Of a DNA stretch of 53,330 bases, positions 18,984 through 29,462 are shown one piece after another. This stretch comes from Daldinia sp. FL1419. Taxonomy: Eukaryota > Ascomycota > Sordariomycetes > Xylariales > Hypoxylaceae. Each line of letters starts with the position of its first letter. Position 1 is the first letter of the stretch. The notes beneath the pieces are model-generated. The model was not told the DNA's origin, did no database searches, and was given only the letters and a program-made list of their open reading frames with translations. The DNA is taken from the NCBI GenBank assembly GCA_025201765.1, contig MU623525.1, forward strand, positions 1 through 53,330, given 5' to 3'. A program made the position numbers and the translations under genes.

Positions 18984-21377
18984 ATGATGGAGGAAGTAAA
19001 AGCGGCGTCGCGATGGGCCGTATTAATTGGCGTCGACCACTACGGCCAAGAAGAGGGCAATCTAGGAGGGTGTGCGAATGACGCCGTTTTAGTCTACAAC
19101 TTCATGACCGAACACCTCGGTATCTTGCCGCATCACATATTCCTACACATTGCCAGAAATGAGAGCTCAGATCCCTTAGGCCTAGATCATGAACAACTTG
19201 AAGCAACGCCGTCCGCCGTGAAGGTTTCTTTGGAGGAAGTCTTAAAGCAGACAAAGGGAAGTGAGGCCTTTCTACACGTCCACTTTTCGGGACATGGAGA
19301 TACTCAGCAAACAATCTTCCGTAAAGATGACGATTCTGCCCAAAAAAGGAGTAAACTTAAATGGTTCCCCGGACTAGACTTGTCGGAAACGCCCTCGCCT
19401 ACGGGGGGCCAAAGTACTTTCCAGGTAACAGAGAAGTCTAAGGGTGCAAAAGACGAGCTCCTATGTTTCCCCAACGGGAAGTTCATTACAGACGTCGAAT
19501 TCGGGAAAATGCTAACAGAAATTGCGGGCGAAGGCCTCATCGTCTCTGTGACGGTCGACTGTTGCTTTTCCGGGGGTGCAATTCGAGGTGACCAGTTTAA
19601 AACCATTCGGTGCAGGTCCCTAGAAGACCCAGATGTCAGCCTTAGGGGGCATGAATCAGAGGAAATGCTCACCAATCGGGAGTATCGCAAGGGGATTCGG
19701 CGCGACTCCTACCTATACCGCGAACAGCAAAGTTATAACGCGATGATGGCTTGTCAGGCCCACCAGTTTGCAGCCGAAGGAATATCGAAAGACCGCCATC
19801 CTAGGAGGCGGTATGGTGCTTTCACATCTACTTTTATTAGTAGACTTGAAGATCTCGCCGACAATAGGAAATACATTACTTATGGGGAATTCCAGGGAAT
19901 CCTCGGGGCGATCGCGACCGATAAGTCCTGGGGAGGGCAGATTCCGGCATATTTTGGACCAACCAATCGCGTTCTCTTCGAACGCGTTCTGGGTGTTGAC
20001 TCTAAAGACCTCGCCTACGTTAAGATGGTAAAGACTGGCAATAGATTTGTGATCGACAAAGGAACAGTGGCAGGGGCGGAGGTTGGGGACAAATTCGGCC
20101 TCACAGAAAGCTCCCTGGAAAAGCGTGAAACCATCGACAAAGCCTTCCACGTGAAGCTTACCCAGGTCAATGACTTTGAGTCTGAGTTCGAGTTCTTAAA
20201 CAAGAGCGGCTGTCCAAAAGATTTGAACAGTTTTCTTAGAACCAAAAGGGTTGCTCAGCTAATCGAACCGGCCTCTATTCCTGTTCTGATGGCCGACGAT
20301 GGGAGTCAAGAGGCCGAAGAAGCCATCAGAGACATCAAGAGTAAATGGGAAAAGGTGAAAAAGGAAAATGTTGCCCCCTTTCGCCTGTTTTCCGCGGGGG
20401 ATCATAACGCTACAGAGCTCCAGATACATGTGAGCAATGAATACCTGGAGATACGTGACGATAAAGGGAACCCTTTCGAACGTCTTCCAAAAATCACCAT
20501 TACTGGTGACCGGATGATTAAACGACTTATGCTTGGTCTAAAGGGCATGTCCAATTTCCAGACTGTTTCTCGCATGAAAACACCCAGCAAGTCCAACCGG
20601 GGCGAAAAGCCTTTCAGACTTGAGATTGAACCAATTGATCCGCCTGAAGACCAGGGAAACAACCTAATTGCGGCCTCACACCAGACAAGATTCACCAATA
20701 CAGGCAAAGGCCCGCTTTATATCACAATACTGAACCTCAATCCGGGTTATGGGATCGAAAGGGTCTATCCCGACGGTGACTACAGTTACGGAAAATACAT
20801 TGGAGCCGGAGAAACCGTCGACGGTAACTCCCTAATCTTCGACACGGTTGTACCGGCTGAGTTGGTAAATCAGTATCAAAGTGACGGGATCATACACGAC
20901 ATCCGCAAGGTTATTGTGACCACACAGCCGGTAAACTTGAGAGGCTTAGAACAGAGCGACGTACTAGGGGACGATGACTGCGATCAACACAAGCGGGCAG
21001 ATAATAGCAAATTAAATTTCCGCCCCGTTACAAAGCGCGATGAGTCAATTCAAGCGTCGATTAAAGGATGGTGGATTGAAGACTATCCTATTAACCCCAC
21101 GACCAACGATTGGATCCCGCGCCCAAGGATTAGGATTCCGCCTGTGCGTTAAACCGAGTAAGCCTTGAACTCGTGATGGGAAGCTAACGGTGTTTTGAAG
21201 AGTGCATTCCAAGTCGGGCAACGAGTGTACGTGACGAATCGGAGCAGGATTTATAAGATTGCAGATAAGCCACGACCGCGGGAACCCATATACTTTCTGT
21301 GCGATGAGCAGGATAACTTAATCGAGAATGTGGATGGTGGAAGGGAATTTAGGGAGGAGGAGTTGAGGAGGGCTTGA
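18984..21377 (+). CDS. Caspase-fold (peptidase C14) protein with DUF4384-like and SH3-like C-terminal parts
   Basis: Main exon from ATG 18984 (in-frame codons upstream back to 18894 contain no ATG). The N-terminal caspase domain opens with RWAVLIGVDHY and GGCANDA; the catalytic dyad is visible as HFSGHGD (His near residue 104) and VDCCFSGG (Cys near residue 194). Residues of about 560-665 (LYITILNLNPGYGIERVYP, AGET) resemble DUF4384, a domain attached to caspases in bacteria. Unspliced, the frame stops at 21150-21152 (722 residues). A 57-nt intron (21144-21200: GTGCGT donor, GCTAAC branch point, TTTTGAAG acceptor) joins phase 0 to phase 0 onto 21201-21377, adding SAFQVGQRVYV... to about 778 residues. 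The same GTGCGT donor is used at 32536. The protease probably acts in regulated cell death or immunity; that is inferred from the family. Confidence 0.88.
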
Positions 21378-22716
21378 GAAGGGGTCCGAGAATGCTGGGG
21401 GCCTATCTAAACCGGATAATGAATGAACCACAAAATACCTGGGTAGGTATGTCATACGGTGGCCACTTGCGGTGGTACGCGACAATGAGGCCTTTTAGCG
21501 GTGCCTCATACGTGAAATAGTTCCACCATCATATGAATGCATAGAAATACCAACCTATCGCAAGATGAGAACCTCGCCATCTTCCTACGTAGAATTGCCT
21601 CTTCCTTGTCACTTCGACGTAACGAGAACAATAGTTAAAGCCCTTGGGCTGTATACCTACCTCCTTAAGTACCTAGGCAATTAGAGTACATGCATCCGAA
21701 ATGTTCTGAAGGCTGGATGAATACCTATAGGGGGCTTACGAGGCAGACTTATGCATGTCTTATACAATACATACCTACCTACCTAGGTATGTATCGCCGA
21801 GCACAGCGAGCACAGCACTAACGCGGGAGCCTTATAAATGCTACGCGTGGCTATAACCAAGGTCCTTGGGTGTTCCGCGGTATAAAGAGCCCGCATAGCT
21901 TTGAATATCGCAACTAAATATGGTATTACAACGACTATTACCACCCCGATCGGGCATCAGGATAAGGGGCAATGTAAAAGGCCGGTGTTTTTTTGGATGC
22001 CTAAGTAGATGTACAATACATAAGAGCCAGCCGCATTAGATCTACCTATTTATCTTATTGGATATCAGTAAAAGTGGGTGGCAGCAGCTCGAGCCACCTG
22101 ATTGATTACCTGCCATTCGATGATACACGCACTCTTGAAGTCTCGAAGACAATTGGGACATAGACTTATTAAGTTCTTAGATCATATTCCGTCGTGGATG
22201 CAACCAGCCATGAGGATGGGATGACAAAGCTGTTATAGCCTTGGGAAAAAAAAAAAAAGAATTGCTCGAGTGGGAATACAACTTAAATACAACAAGGTAA
22301 ATTATGTGGAAAATTAAAAGGCGTTTACCTGTCATAAGGCTTGCCCCGCAATGGACGAGGGCGCAAAGTCTTTGGGTTAACCAATGACTTAGGAGATATA
22401 ATGTCGCCTAAGGATGTGATGATGCAAGGTTATAACCGTGGCGCGCAGCCGAACTGATGCTACTCTTTTTGATGTGTAATGTATCTGAATCGGGTAGGTA
22501 CTTTAGTTAAGGAAATATCATGTAATATCATGTAAGTTCAATAATATGGAAATTTCTAATATTGGAATAGCCACATCTCATCAGGGCGTGTGCAATATAA
22601 ATAAATACCTACCTACCTAGGCAAGCAGACATCACCATGTATGAAAGGCTGTTTCACTACCTTTAGGTTCTAACCACACTTATATTCATCCCTCAATCCT
22701 GTCGTTAGAATAGAGT
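21378..22716. other. Intergenic region between the caspase-like and DUF6594 genes
   Basis: No coding region of note. It contains CCTA/TAGG microsatellites (21771-21785, 22607-22620), a hairpin-forming repeat (21767-21794), an A run (22246-22258) and two tandem AATATCATGT units at 22514-22533. The proximal part should carry the DUF6594 promoter. Confidence 0.5.
21767..21794. repeat. Inverted repeat made of the CCTAGGTA intergenic motif
   Basis: ATACATACCTA at 21767-21777 pairs perfectly with TAGGTATGTAT at 21784-21794 (11-bp arms, 6-base loop CCTACC). It lies about 400 bases past the caspase-like gene. The same motif family occurs in most intergenic regions here, so a microsatellite origin is likely. 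Confidence 0.65.
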
Positions 22717-23959
22717 ATGACTACGCTACCGATATGCGAACTAGGACACGAACCTACAGAGGAGCTTGATCCTAATCAGAAGAGTTCGTAACATCTCTTG
22801 TTAGTCATTTCTGGGGGTCTTTTGGAGAATAGGGGGGTAGGATTTCTTCCGGTCTTGAGATGGGCTCAACCAAAGACTCTTTTCAATTCACTCACGATGA
22901 TTTGAAAAACTAACGCTAATATATCAATCAAGTCGAAGATCACCCATCTGGCTACCCTCGCTTTGCCGCTCTGACCGGTTCCCATGCGTCCTTTTTTGCC
23001 TTCCGACGCTTCGCAGCCCTGCGTGCTCGCATGATTCTTAATAAACAAGACTGTATATCGCAACTTGAAATAGAGCTTCATAATATTGATCGCGACGAAG
23101 AAAAGCCATTCTACCGTTGTTGCTCCAGAAGCGATGCGAACCAAAAGCGCAAAGAGATACTCCAGCAACTAGATGTGGTGATGGCTCAATACGGTAAGTC
23201 ATTCGTTTCAAAATGAGTTCTTCATCCTAATCTCGCAATGGCAGATGACCTCAGTCAGCGCACACGGCAAGTATTAGCCGCTAAGCCTGCCTCGCCGCGG
23301 GATGTAAAGAATCTGAGCCAATGGGTTAAGGGTTTTGGCTGCATAGTAGCACAGGAAACGGCATATCTTACCCATAAACGTGATTTAATGGCTTTAGGGC
23401 CAGCCGAGACTGATGACTTCGTTACGGCGGTAACGCACAAAGTTGAAGATTTTATCATCTGGACATCGGGGATTCTAGGATGTGTAAGTATATTCCGATT
23501 TCTGCTATTTCCTTTCCACAATCACTCCTTGATATATCCATGCCAATCTAAATTACGGTTGCTACGTGCTATCTTCACAAATTATCCTTTTCACTTCTAA
23601 TACGAGACATGTTCAGAATCTCCGTGACCCTTGTTCATATGACCCGGGAGTGCACATATTCTCGGATTGTTTGATCAAGACAGCGAGCCGATCAATATTG
23701 GCCGTTTTCGCCTCCGTCTTGCTGCTTGTCCCAATTGTTGTCTTGACACTCGTTGAAACGGTTGCAGTCCGCCTTACCGTGGTGTTGTTATCGGATGCGA
23801 TTTTCGTGTTTGTTGTGTCCGTGCTGGCCGAAACGAAGATGGGGGAGATATTTATGGCCGGAGCTGGGTATGTACACCTTTTCAGCCCAATATCATGCCT
23901 GCTAACAACCAATCAGGTATGCTGCCGTGATGATTGTTTATATCTCAGGCACAAATTAG
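22717..23959 (+). CDS. DUF6594-family membrane protein
   Basis: Five exons, the last four well supported: 22933-23193, 23245-23483, 23617-23867 and 23917-23959. A tentative first exon 22717-22783 (MTTLPICELGHEPTEELD) fits the phase but needs a weak GTTCGT donor. The total is about 286 residues, normal for the family. The hallmark opening GYPRFAALTGSHASFFAFRR, the helical middle (QLEIELHNIDRDE) and a C-terminal membrane region of about three segments (SILAVFASVLLLVPIVVL, VVLLSDAIFVFVVSV, GAGYAAVMIVYISG) are as in DUF6594. This fungal family has no established function. The gene sits between two caspase-clan protease genes, downstream of one and tail-to-tail with the other, so it is a candidate membrane effector or substrate; that is inference. 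Confidence 0.85.
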
Positions 23960-24784
23960 TGTATGGGACTTAATTAGTCCTGGATTTTGGGTAGTTCCAA
24001 AGCACGAACGTGGGCCCATAAAGCTTGGGTCTTAGCTGATCCAAGAAAGAAATCGATTTGGTGTAAGGTCTAGACGACCCTACGTAACCGGATCTACAAG
24101 CTGGTACCCTCGTAGCCTCAAGGAGAAATACTTTCTAGAACGATGTATACCTCACTTAAGTGTCTCTGGCTAAGCTTGGCGGGGAATGCAAAACGGCCAT
24201 CGCGATACAAGACTACGACGAGTCTATCTTCTAGGTACAGAGAACCAAGAGTTAAAGGAACATTTTCACATCAGTACTCACGGAAACTACACAATACTAA
24301 TATATAACAAGACCACAGACAAAACGTAACGTGTAGTTAGCATCCGTAAACTCTTTTGATCACGAAGCCGACAGCTTAATACTGGTGTTAACGGGCGGCT
24401 AAGGCGGGTAGTGGACAGGATTTGGAGATCGAACTAACTAATGGTAAATCTGCTGTCTCTTCCGAAAGAACCTAGACGCTCTAGTCTTATGCAAATAGAA
24501 CGTACACCATTGGAGGAACCCTTTACGAAAATGGGATAAAAAATATGTTCATAGCCTAGTCCTCCAAGAGAAGTTTCTAAAACAGCGGATCTGATGTGCT
24601 CAAAGCTTAAAAGTAACACCAATTGGTATTAGAGTGAGGGGAAACATGGGATATGATGCGATGTAGAAGTAGGAAATTAACATCTTGCTACCTATCTATT
24701 CGGTCGCGATGTTCCAAGAATCCAATCAGACATCTGGAATTTGGGTAATAGTATCCAAGTCCTAGGCCTTAGAAAAGGGTCAGG
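23960..24784. other. Intergenic region between convergent DUF6594 and TPR-CHAT genes
   Basis: Holds the 3' ends of both genes. A 62-codon minus-strand frame (24622-24434) has no features. No repeats stand out. Confidence 0.5.
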
Positions 24785-27700
24785 TTAAATCCCGAAATGA
24801 ACGTAGGGTACCCAATGTAGAGGACCCCTTATTGGCGCGTTGCGCCGCTTCGCGTTCCTTTCTAGGTCAGACCTTCCTGTAACCTCGTTCTCAGGATATC
24901 TCTTTCCTTGTACCCATTCGTCTCGAAGCTCTCTTAGAGCAAAATGGAGCCCGCTACTTAGGCTCTCGTCATTCACTCCATTCTTTCGTAGGCTTCCATA
25001 CGTCCTTGTGGCAATATCAATACAGACCCTATCGTCAACATTCCAAAGTGTCCCAATTACATGTCGAAAACCCGCGATTTGGTAAGCCGCGATCAAATGA
25101 ATACCTTCGTCGGTAAGTCTCTGGTCTCGGATTTCCCCAGTTCCGCACGCAGAAAGGTAAGCGAGAAAAGGATATTTACGACTTAGATTAGTCGTTAAAA
25201 GGCTTTCTACTGTTAGAGGATCTTTCTGCCAATCCTCAAGAAGCAAGTGGCTGTGTAGAGGGCTTGTAGGGCTCGTACTACCGTGGCCGGCGAAGTGGAA
25301 AATCTGGCAAGTCTCCAATGCAGACAGAACCTCCTTTTTGCGGTGCTCTGGCCAGACAGCTTGTATCCCTAGGGATTTACAAGTAGCACCCACCGCTAGA
25401 GCCTCCTCGGCTGCGAATCGAAGATTGCCCTGCGACAACCCCGGCGTATATCCCATAGCCACGACCGCGACCTTCCAATTTTCCTGTAATTCCCGACATG
25501 GCCTTCGATGGCTATGTATGATTGTTCTGATAGATGAACTATAGGACGAGATCACCCTGTCAAGAGCCGTCTCCGAACAGCGTCTTAGATGGTTTCCAGC
25601 TGCGTGAAGGGGAAACTGAACGAGCGGACCAGTAGGGATCCACCAAACGTGCGGCCAGCAACCATCTGGGGGAACATGAACAAAACCCAAATGGTCGAGA
25701 ACTGGTAATACAATTGTGTCCCAGAGCCAAACGAGCGTGTCGTGGGATTCAGGACTCCTGCTTTCAAAGTCTTTCAGAGAAAGCTGAGGTAGTTCTACAA
25801 GTCGAATGCCAGACGACCGAATTATAAAGGCATCACAGCGGTGCAAGCTTATGTTTATAATAACAATCGGACCGTTTTCTGCTGCCATTTGCATTTCCTC
25901 TCTAGATGGGGCAAGGAGAAACCGTTCGAACCCGGGCTGAGAGCGAATCTCTCCAATAAGCGACTCAAGTTGCTGGCTAGCCTCGCGTCGCCTATTGGCT
26001 TCGGTCTGTGCATTAACAAAGGGATCTTCAATAGCTTCAGAAGTATTATTGAGAGATGCGTCCATATCGAGCTTGTATCGAAGGTCGTCAAAAGAACGCG
26101 CAAGGTCGGGATATTGCCCCTGGAGGGCCGTAATATCGGTACGTAGATCGTAAAGACCACCCAAGAGGACGCCACGGCCGTTTTCGAGCATTTCAATTGC
26201 AGCGATATCTTCCTTTCCGGCTTTCAACGCGACGGCAGCTGCATCCGAAGCTAACGTGGTGGTCATGGCTAAGAGATGCTGCTTGTCAACGCTCCGAAGG
26301 GATCGGGGGGTAAGTAGTGGCACGAGTTGGATAGTAGTCCTGGCCGCTTCATACGCTTTTGGGGTATCTTGAAGGAAAGGGGATGATAATATCTGTCTAC
26401 CGGCTATAATGCGGTCACTGATAGGGGCTATATCCTGGTTCAAGGCTGTGAAGAAGCAGTCTTCCGATGCTTGTATATCAGCGGCTGCTTTCGTTAAATG
26501 ATATCTCCTCCCAAGCTCGATGCCTAGGTTGTTCAACCATCCAGCGTAGTCCATATGGTCTTGCGGGGTAATCTCAACTGCCCTTTTTGCCATACTTATG
26601 CATTCTTCTAGATCCTCTATGTTTCCTATACGCGAGTACTTATGACCAAGTTGGATCGCAAGAGTGTTTAGATAACTGGCGCGGTCCGTATGATTCTCAG
26701 GAGCAATATCAACGGCCTGCCGCGTTACCTGGATAGCGTCTTCTAGGCGGCTCAAATGACCCGTTCGTAAGTATTTATTACTTAGGTTATCTCCAAGGTT
26801 GTTCAGCCATCCAGGTCGGCTTGGATGATCCTTTGGAGTGCTGTCTACGACGCCTTGAGCCACTATGATAGCTTCGTCTAGGTCCGCCATGTCTTTGGTT
26901 CGCGAGTACTTGTTAATGAGCCGAACCCCAAGATTATTCAAGAAAAGAAAGTAGTCTGGGCTGCCATGCGGTGTATTCTCGATCAATTCTCGTAATATCT
27001 GGATCGCCTCTTCCAAATCCTCCGTGGCCCCTTCTTGCAGGTATCTTTCTCCGAGCCGACAACCAAGATTGTTCAAGAAACTAATGTAGTTTGGATGTGA
27101 ATGTGGAGTGGCATCGATGGCTGCTCGCGTTACTTGAATCGCCTCTTCTAGATCCTTTATGGTTCCCATTCGTGTATATCTACTGCCGAGGAGTATTCCA
27201 AGGGTATTTAAGAATATAGAATAGGATGGATGCTCATTACTAGTCCCGTCGATAGATTCCCTTGTGATGTTGATAGCCTCTTCTAGGTCCTTTAGCTCCC
27301 CAGTCTCCGAGTACCTGTAATTTAGATAACACCCTAAGTTGCATAGCCATTTTACACGGTCTGGATGGTTTAGATTTGCATTGATGAGTTGCCGCGTTAA
27401 GTCGATAGATTCTTCGAGGTAGGAGCTTATGCCAGTTTGCTCGTATACGTCGTATAATTGAGTACTGCGACTGAGCAATATGCTGGCACGTCCTGGGTGA
27501 CTTTGAGGAATGATGTCAACAGCCTCTCGCATGACTTGTAGAGAGACTTCCAAGTCCTTGAGGACTTTGGTATGCAAATACTTGTCGGTAAGTCGATCTC
27601 CCAGGACAGTTAGCCGCTGGGAGCGTATTTGGGGATCTTGTAAGCCATCAGTGGCATTGACCGCCTCCCGAGATAGGATTATAGCTTCCTCTAAGTCATT

Positions 27701-27922
27701 CATAGATCGAGCCCTCTTGTATCTGAAGCCGAGTAGAATCGTAAGATTATTTAATAATCCACCACGACTTTGGTGGTTTCGTGGAATGGCATGGATAGCT
27801 CTTCGTGCTACCTTGATAGCTTCTTCTAGGACTGTCATATCACCCGTTTCATCGTAGCTACGGAATAGCTGATTCAAGAGTTCTACCTCCTTCCATTGTG
27901 GCTGTATAGGAGATTCATCCAT
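24785..27922 (-). CDS. TPR-CHAT protease (caspase clan)
   Basis: One uninterrupted frame of 1045 residues starting MDESPIQPQWKEVELLNQL. Residues of about 20-480 hold ten degenerate helical repeats of about 46 residues, each of the form DLEEAI..TR.AID.TP..HP....LNNLG..L..RY..TG: extended TPR units. A linker with helices follows, then a C-terminal CHAT domain from about residue 735 to the end, with the dyad His in FHFAGHGSTS (residue 880) and Cys in YLSACGTG (residue 926), and the family ending HWVPYVHFGI. Both catalytic residues are present, so it should be an active cysteine protease. CHAT proteases with TPRs act in bacterial defence and fungal cell-death systems, where the repeats act as sensor or inhibitor. 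The lack of introns is common in this fungal family. Confidence 0.95.
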   Translation of the reverse strand: MDESPIQPQWKEVELLNQLFRSYDETGDMTVLEEAIKVARRAIHAIPRNHQSRGGLLNNLTILLGFRYKRARSMNDLEEAIILSREAVNATDGLQDPQIRSQRLTVLGDRLTDKYLHTKVLKDLEVSLQVMREAVDIIPQSHPGRASILLSRSTQLYDVYEQTGISSYLEESIDLTRQLINANLNHPDRVKWLCNLGCYLNYRYSETGELKDLEEAINITRESIDGTSNEHPSYSIFLNTLGILLGSRYTRMGTIKDLEEAIQVTRAAIDATPHSHPNYISFLNNLGCRLGERYLQEGATEDLEEAIQILRELIENTPHGSPDYFLFLNNLGVRLINKYSRTKDMADLDEAIIVAQGVVDSTPKDHPSRPGWLNNLGDNLSNKYLRTGHLSRLEDAIQVTRQAVDIAPENHTDRASYLNTLAIQLGHKYSRIGNIEDLEECISMAKRAVEITPQDHMDYAGWLNNLGIELGRRYHLTKAAADIQASEDCFFTALNQDIAPISDRIIAGRQILSSPFLQDTPKAYEAARTTIQLVPLLTPRSLRSVDKQHLLAMTTTLASDAAAVALKAGKEDIAAIEMLENGRGVLLGGLYDLRTDITALQGQYPDLARSFDDLRYKLDMDASLNNTSEAIEDPFVNAQTEANRRREASQQLESLIGEIRSQPGFERFLLAPSREEMQMAAENGPIVIINISLHRCDAFIIRSSGIRLVELPQLSLKDFESRSPESHDTLVWLWDTIVLPVLDHLGFVHVPPDGCWPHVWWIPTGPLVQFPLHAAGNHLRRCSETALDRVISSYSSSIRTIIHSHRRPCRELQENWKVAVVAMGYTPGLSQGNLRFAAEEALAVGATCKSLGIQAVWPEHRKKEVLSALETCQIFHFAGHGSTSPTSPLHSHLLLEDWQKDPLTVESLLTTNLSRKYPFLAYLSACGTGEIRDQRLTDEGIHLIAAYQIAGFRHVIGTLWNVDDRVCIDIATRTYGSLRKNGVNDESLSSGLHFALRELRDEWVQGKRYPENEVTGRSDLERNAKRRNAPIRGPLHWVPYVHFGI

Positions 27923-28589
27923 ATTTGATTGGGTTTATTGCCACTATATAGCCCCTAACTGGCCTTAAGTAAAGGTGCTGTCAACTTACTCGAACCAAGA
28001 TCCGGTCGAATCCTCTCTATATCCTTTGAGAATAAATAGTATGTGAATACCGTTTCTTTTGACACCAAAGAATTGCGCCAAAAGCTGACGTTCAGACCCA
28101 GGAGATAAAGAGAGAGAAACGATAAGTGTGTTGATTCCTGGAGAATTCTAAATGGGGGGACTCCCCAAAAAGGCCTGATGCAGGTACGTAGCATGTATGT
28201 ATGTTACGGCTGAGGCGGAGTTCAGCCACCCCATGAGATGAGTTGGCTGTGCTTCGCTACTCTCCGACTATTCTGCCGTAATTCACCGATATGTGTGTTA
28301 TCCGCAGTAAGGGGAACGTGATTTAAGTTTTATAGTCGTATATACCTTTAAAGATTTTATTTGAAAGTCAAGCAGTTATATTAAAGATATCAACAGAAGA
28401 TTTATCGATGATGGAGTTAAGTATCTACTCAAGTTATTGTAGCACAATATAACTACAGTAGACTTGCATTTTATGGTGACGGCTTTTTATTATTAGCGTA
28501 TAATAAGTACTTTCCGGTACCTATGTAAACTTATTGACATAGACTAGGGCATGCATGGGATGCCATTATTGCAAGCGAGGGTGTATCCG
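27923..28589. other. Intergenic region: TPR-CHAT promoter and HAD-gene 3' flank
   Basis: No coding region is supported; the 79-codon minus-strand frame at 28194-27955 is unfeatured and lies where the TPR-CHAT leader should be. From about 28320 to 28500 the sequence is strongly AT-rich. Confidence 0.5.
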
Positions 28590-29462
28590 TTATTGGCTAC
28601 TTTGACTAAGAATGAACCTATCGTCTGGTATATCCTCGTAATCCGAGGTCCAAGAAAGACTACTCGTCGTGCCCTGATCTCGGACATGAGGCACCTCTTT
28701 TCCTATCCTCCGAAGTGTCTTCAAAAGTGACGAGTCTTCTTTATCTGACACAACAAATCCCCGATCAACAGCGAGCAAGCACTCTAGATCAGTTGTAGAA
28801 TCGCCGAAGTAGACGGAAGGTTTCCCGGTTAGTCCCTCGGCTTCGAGAACCGCTCTCATCGCGTCTAACTTGTCGTGGGAGTTCGTCAAGTTTCTTGGTT
28901 CACCGCCAGAGCCGCCATCGGCGCCCCCTGGATTTAATATCGGCGGCCCAGCAATCGACCCGTCCTCGCGCACATCATTCGCAATAACCTTAACACCCGA
29001 CAACTCTCCACACGCGCCCTCAATAAACGCAGAGCTCCAATTCACAGAAAGCACCCAGACGCGCCAGCCCTCCTCCAGCCTCTTCTGCACAAACCGGCTG
29101 AAGCCAGGCCTCAACGTAATCGTGCCCTTCTTGACCAAATCCCTTCCCGCCTCACGAAACGCAGCCGGGCTAATCCCCCTAAACAAGCGACAGTCATTAA
29201 TCCGACCAAGCGAGCGCGTTTCCACATTCTTCATATGTCTCAGAAACTGCACCTCCTGGGCCGGCAAGCTACGCGCGTGCGACGGGGGATAATACCCGTC
29301 AACATGCGCGCTATGATCGTCGACGTACGCGCTGACGACATGATCCCACTCCTTCTGGAGATCCTGCCCTTCGTCCGCGCGCACGCGCAGCGCAAAGTTG
29401 GCTAGTTCGCCCACGGTGTCCTTCACCGTGATCGTGCCGTCGAAGTCGAGAAAGATGCTCAT
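28590..29462 (-). CDS. HAD-superfamily phosphatase-like protein (phosphoserine-phosphatase type)
   Basis: Intronless, 290 residues. HAD motif I is at the N-terminus (FLDFDGTITVKDT; nucleophile Asp at residue 7, acid Asp at 9), motif II is the Ser of WVLSVNWS (about 135-142), motif III the Lys in the SHDKLDAM region, and motif IV is YFGDSTTDLECL (about 218-229). The arrangement, with a helical cap after motif I, fits HAD subfamily IB. Uncharacterised fungal members such as yeast Cto1 look similar; the substrate cannot be predicted. The start at 29462 is firm because motif I follows within six residues. The 5' two thirds of the gene are GC-rich. Confidence 0.88.
   Translation of the reverse strand: MSIFLDFDGTITVKDTVGELANFALRVRADEGQDLQKEWDHVVSAYVDDHSAHVDGYYPPSHARSLPAQEVQFLRHMKNVETRSLGRINDCRLFRGISPAAFREAGRDLVKKGTITLRPGFSRFVQKRLEEGWRVWVLSVNWSSAFIEGACGELSGVKVIANDVREDGSIAGPPILNPGGADGGSGGEPRNLTNSHDKLDAMRAVLEAEGLTGKPSVYFGDSTTDLECLLAVDRGFVVSDKEDSSLLKTLRRIGKEVPHVRDQGTTSSLSWTSDYEDIPDDRFILSQSSQ

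Noticed and set aside
25921..25945. GTTCGAACCC-like T-arm resembling a tRNA gene
   Set aside because: Inside the TPR-CHAT coding region, with no matching acceptor stem or anticodon arm. No tRNA or rRNA gene was found in the window.
24785..27922. Regular repeated units on the minus strand considered as a possible DNA tandem repeat or CRISPR-like array
   Set aside because: The units are about 138 bases, diverged at DNA level and in frame; they are protein TPR repeats. No CRISPR array exists in the window.
28870..29292. 140-codon plus-strand frame
   Set aside because: Antisense shadow of the GC-rich HAD gene.
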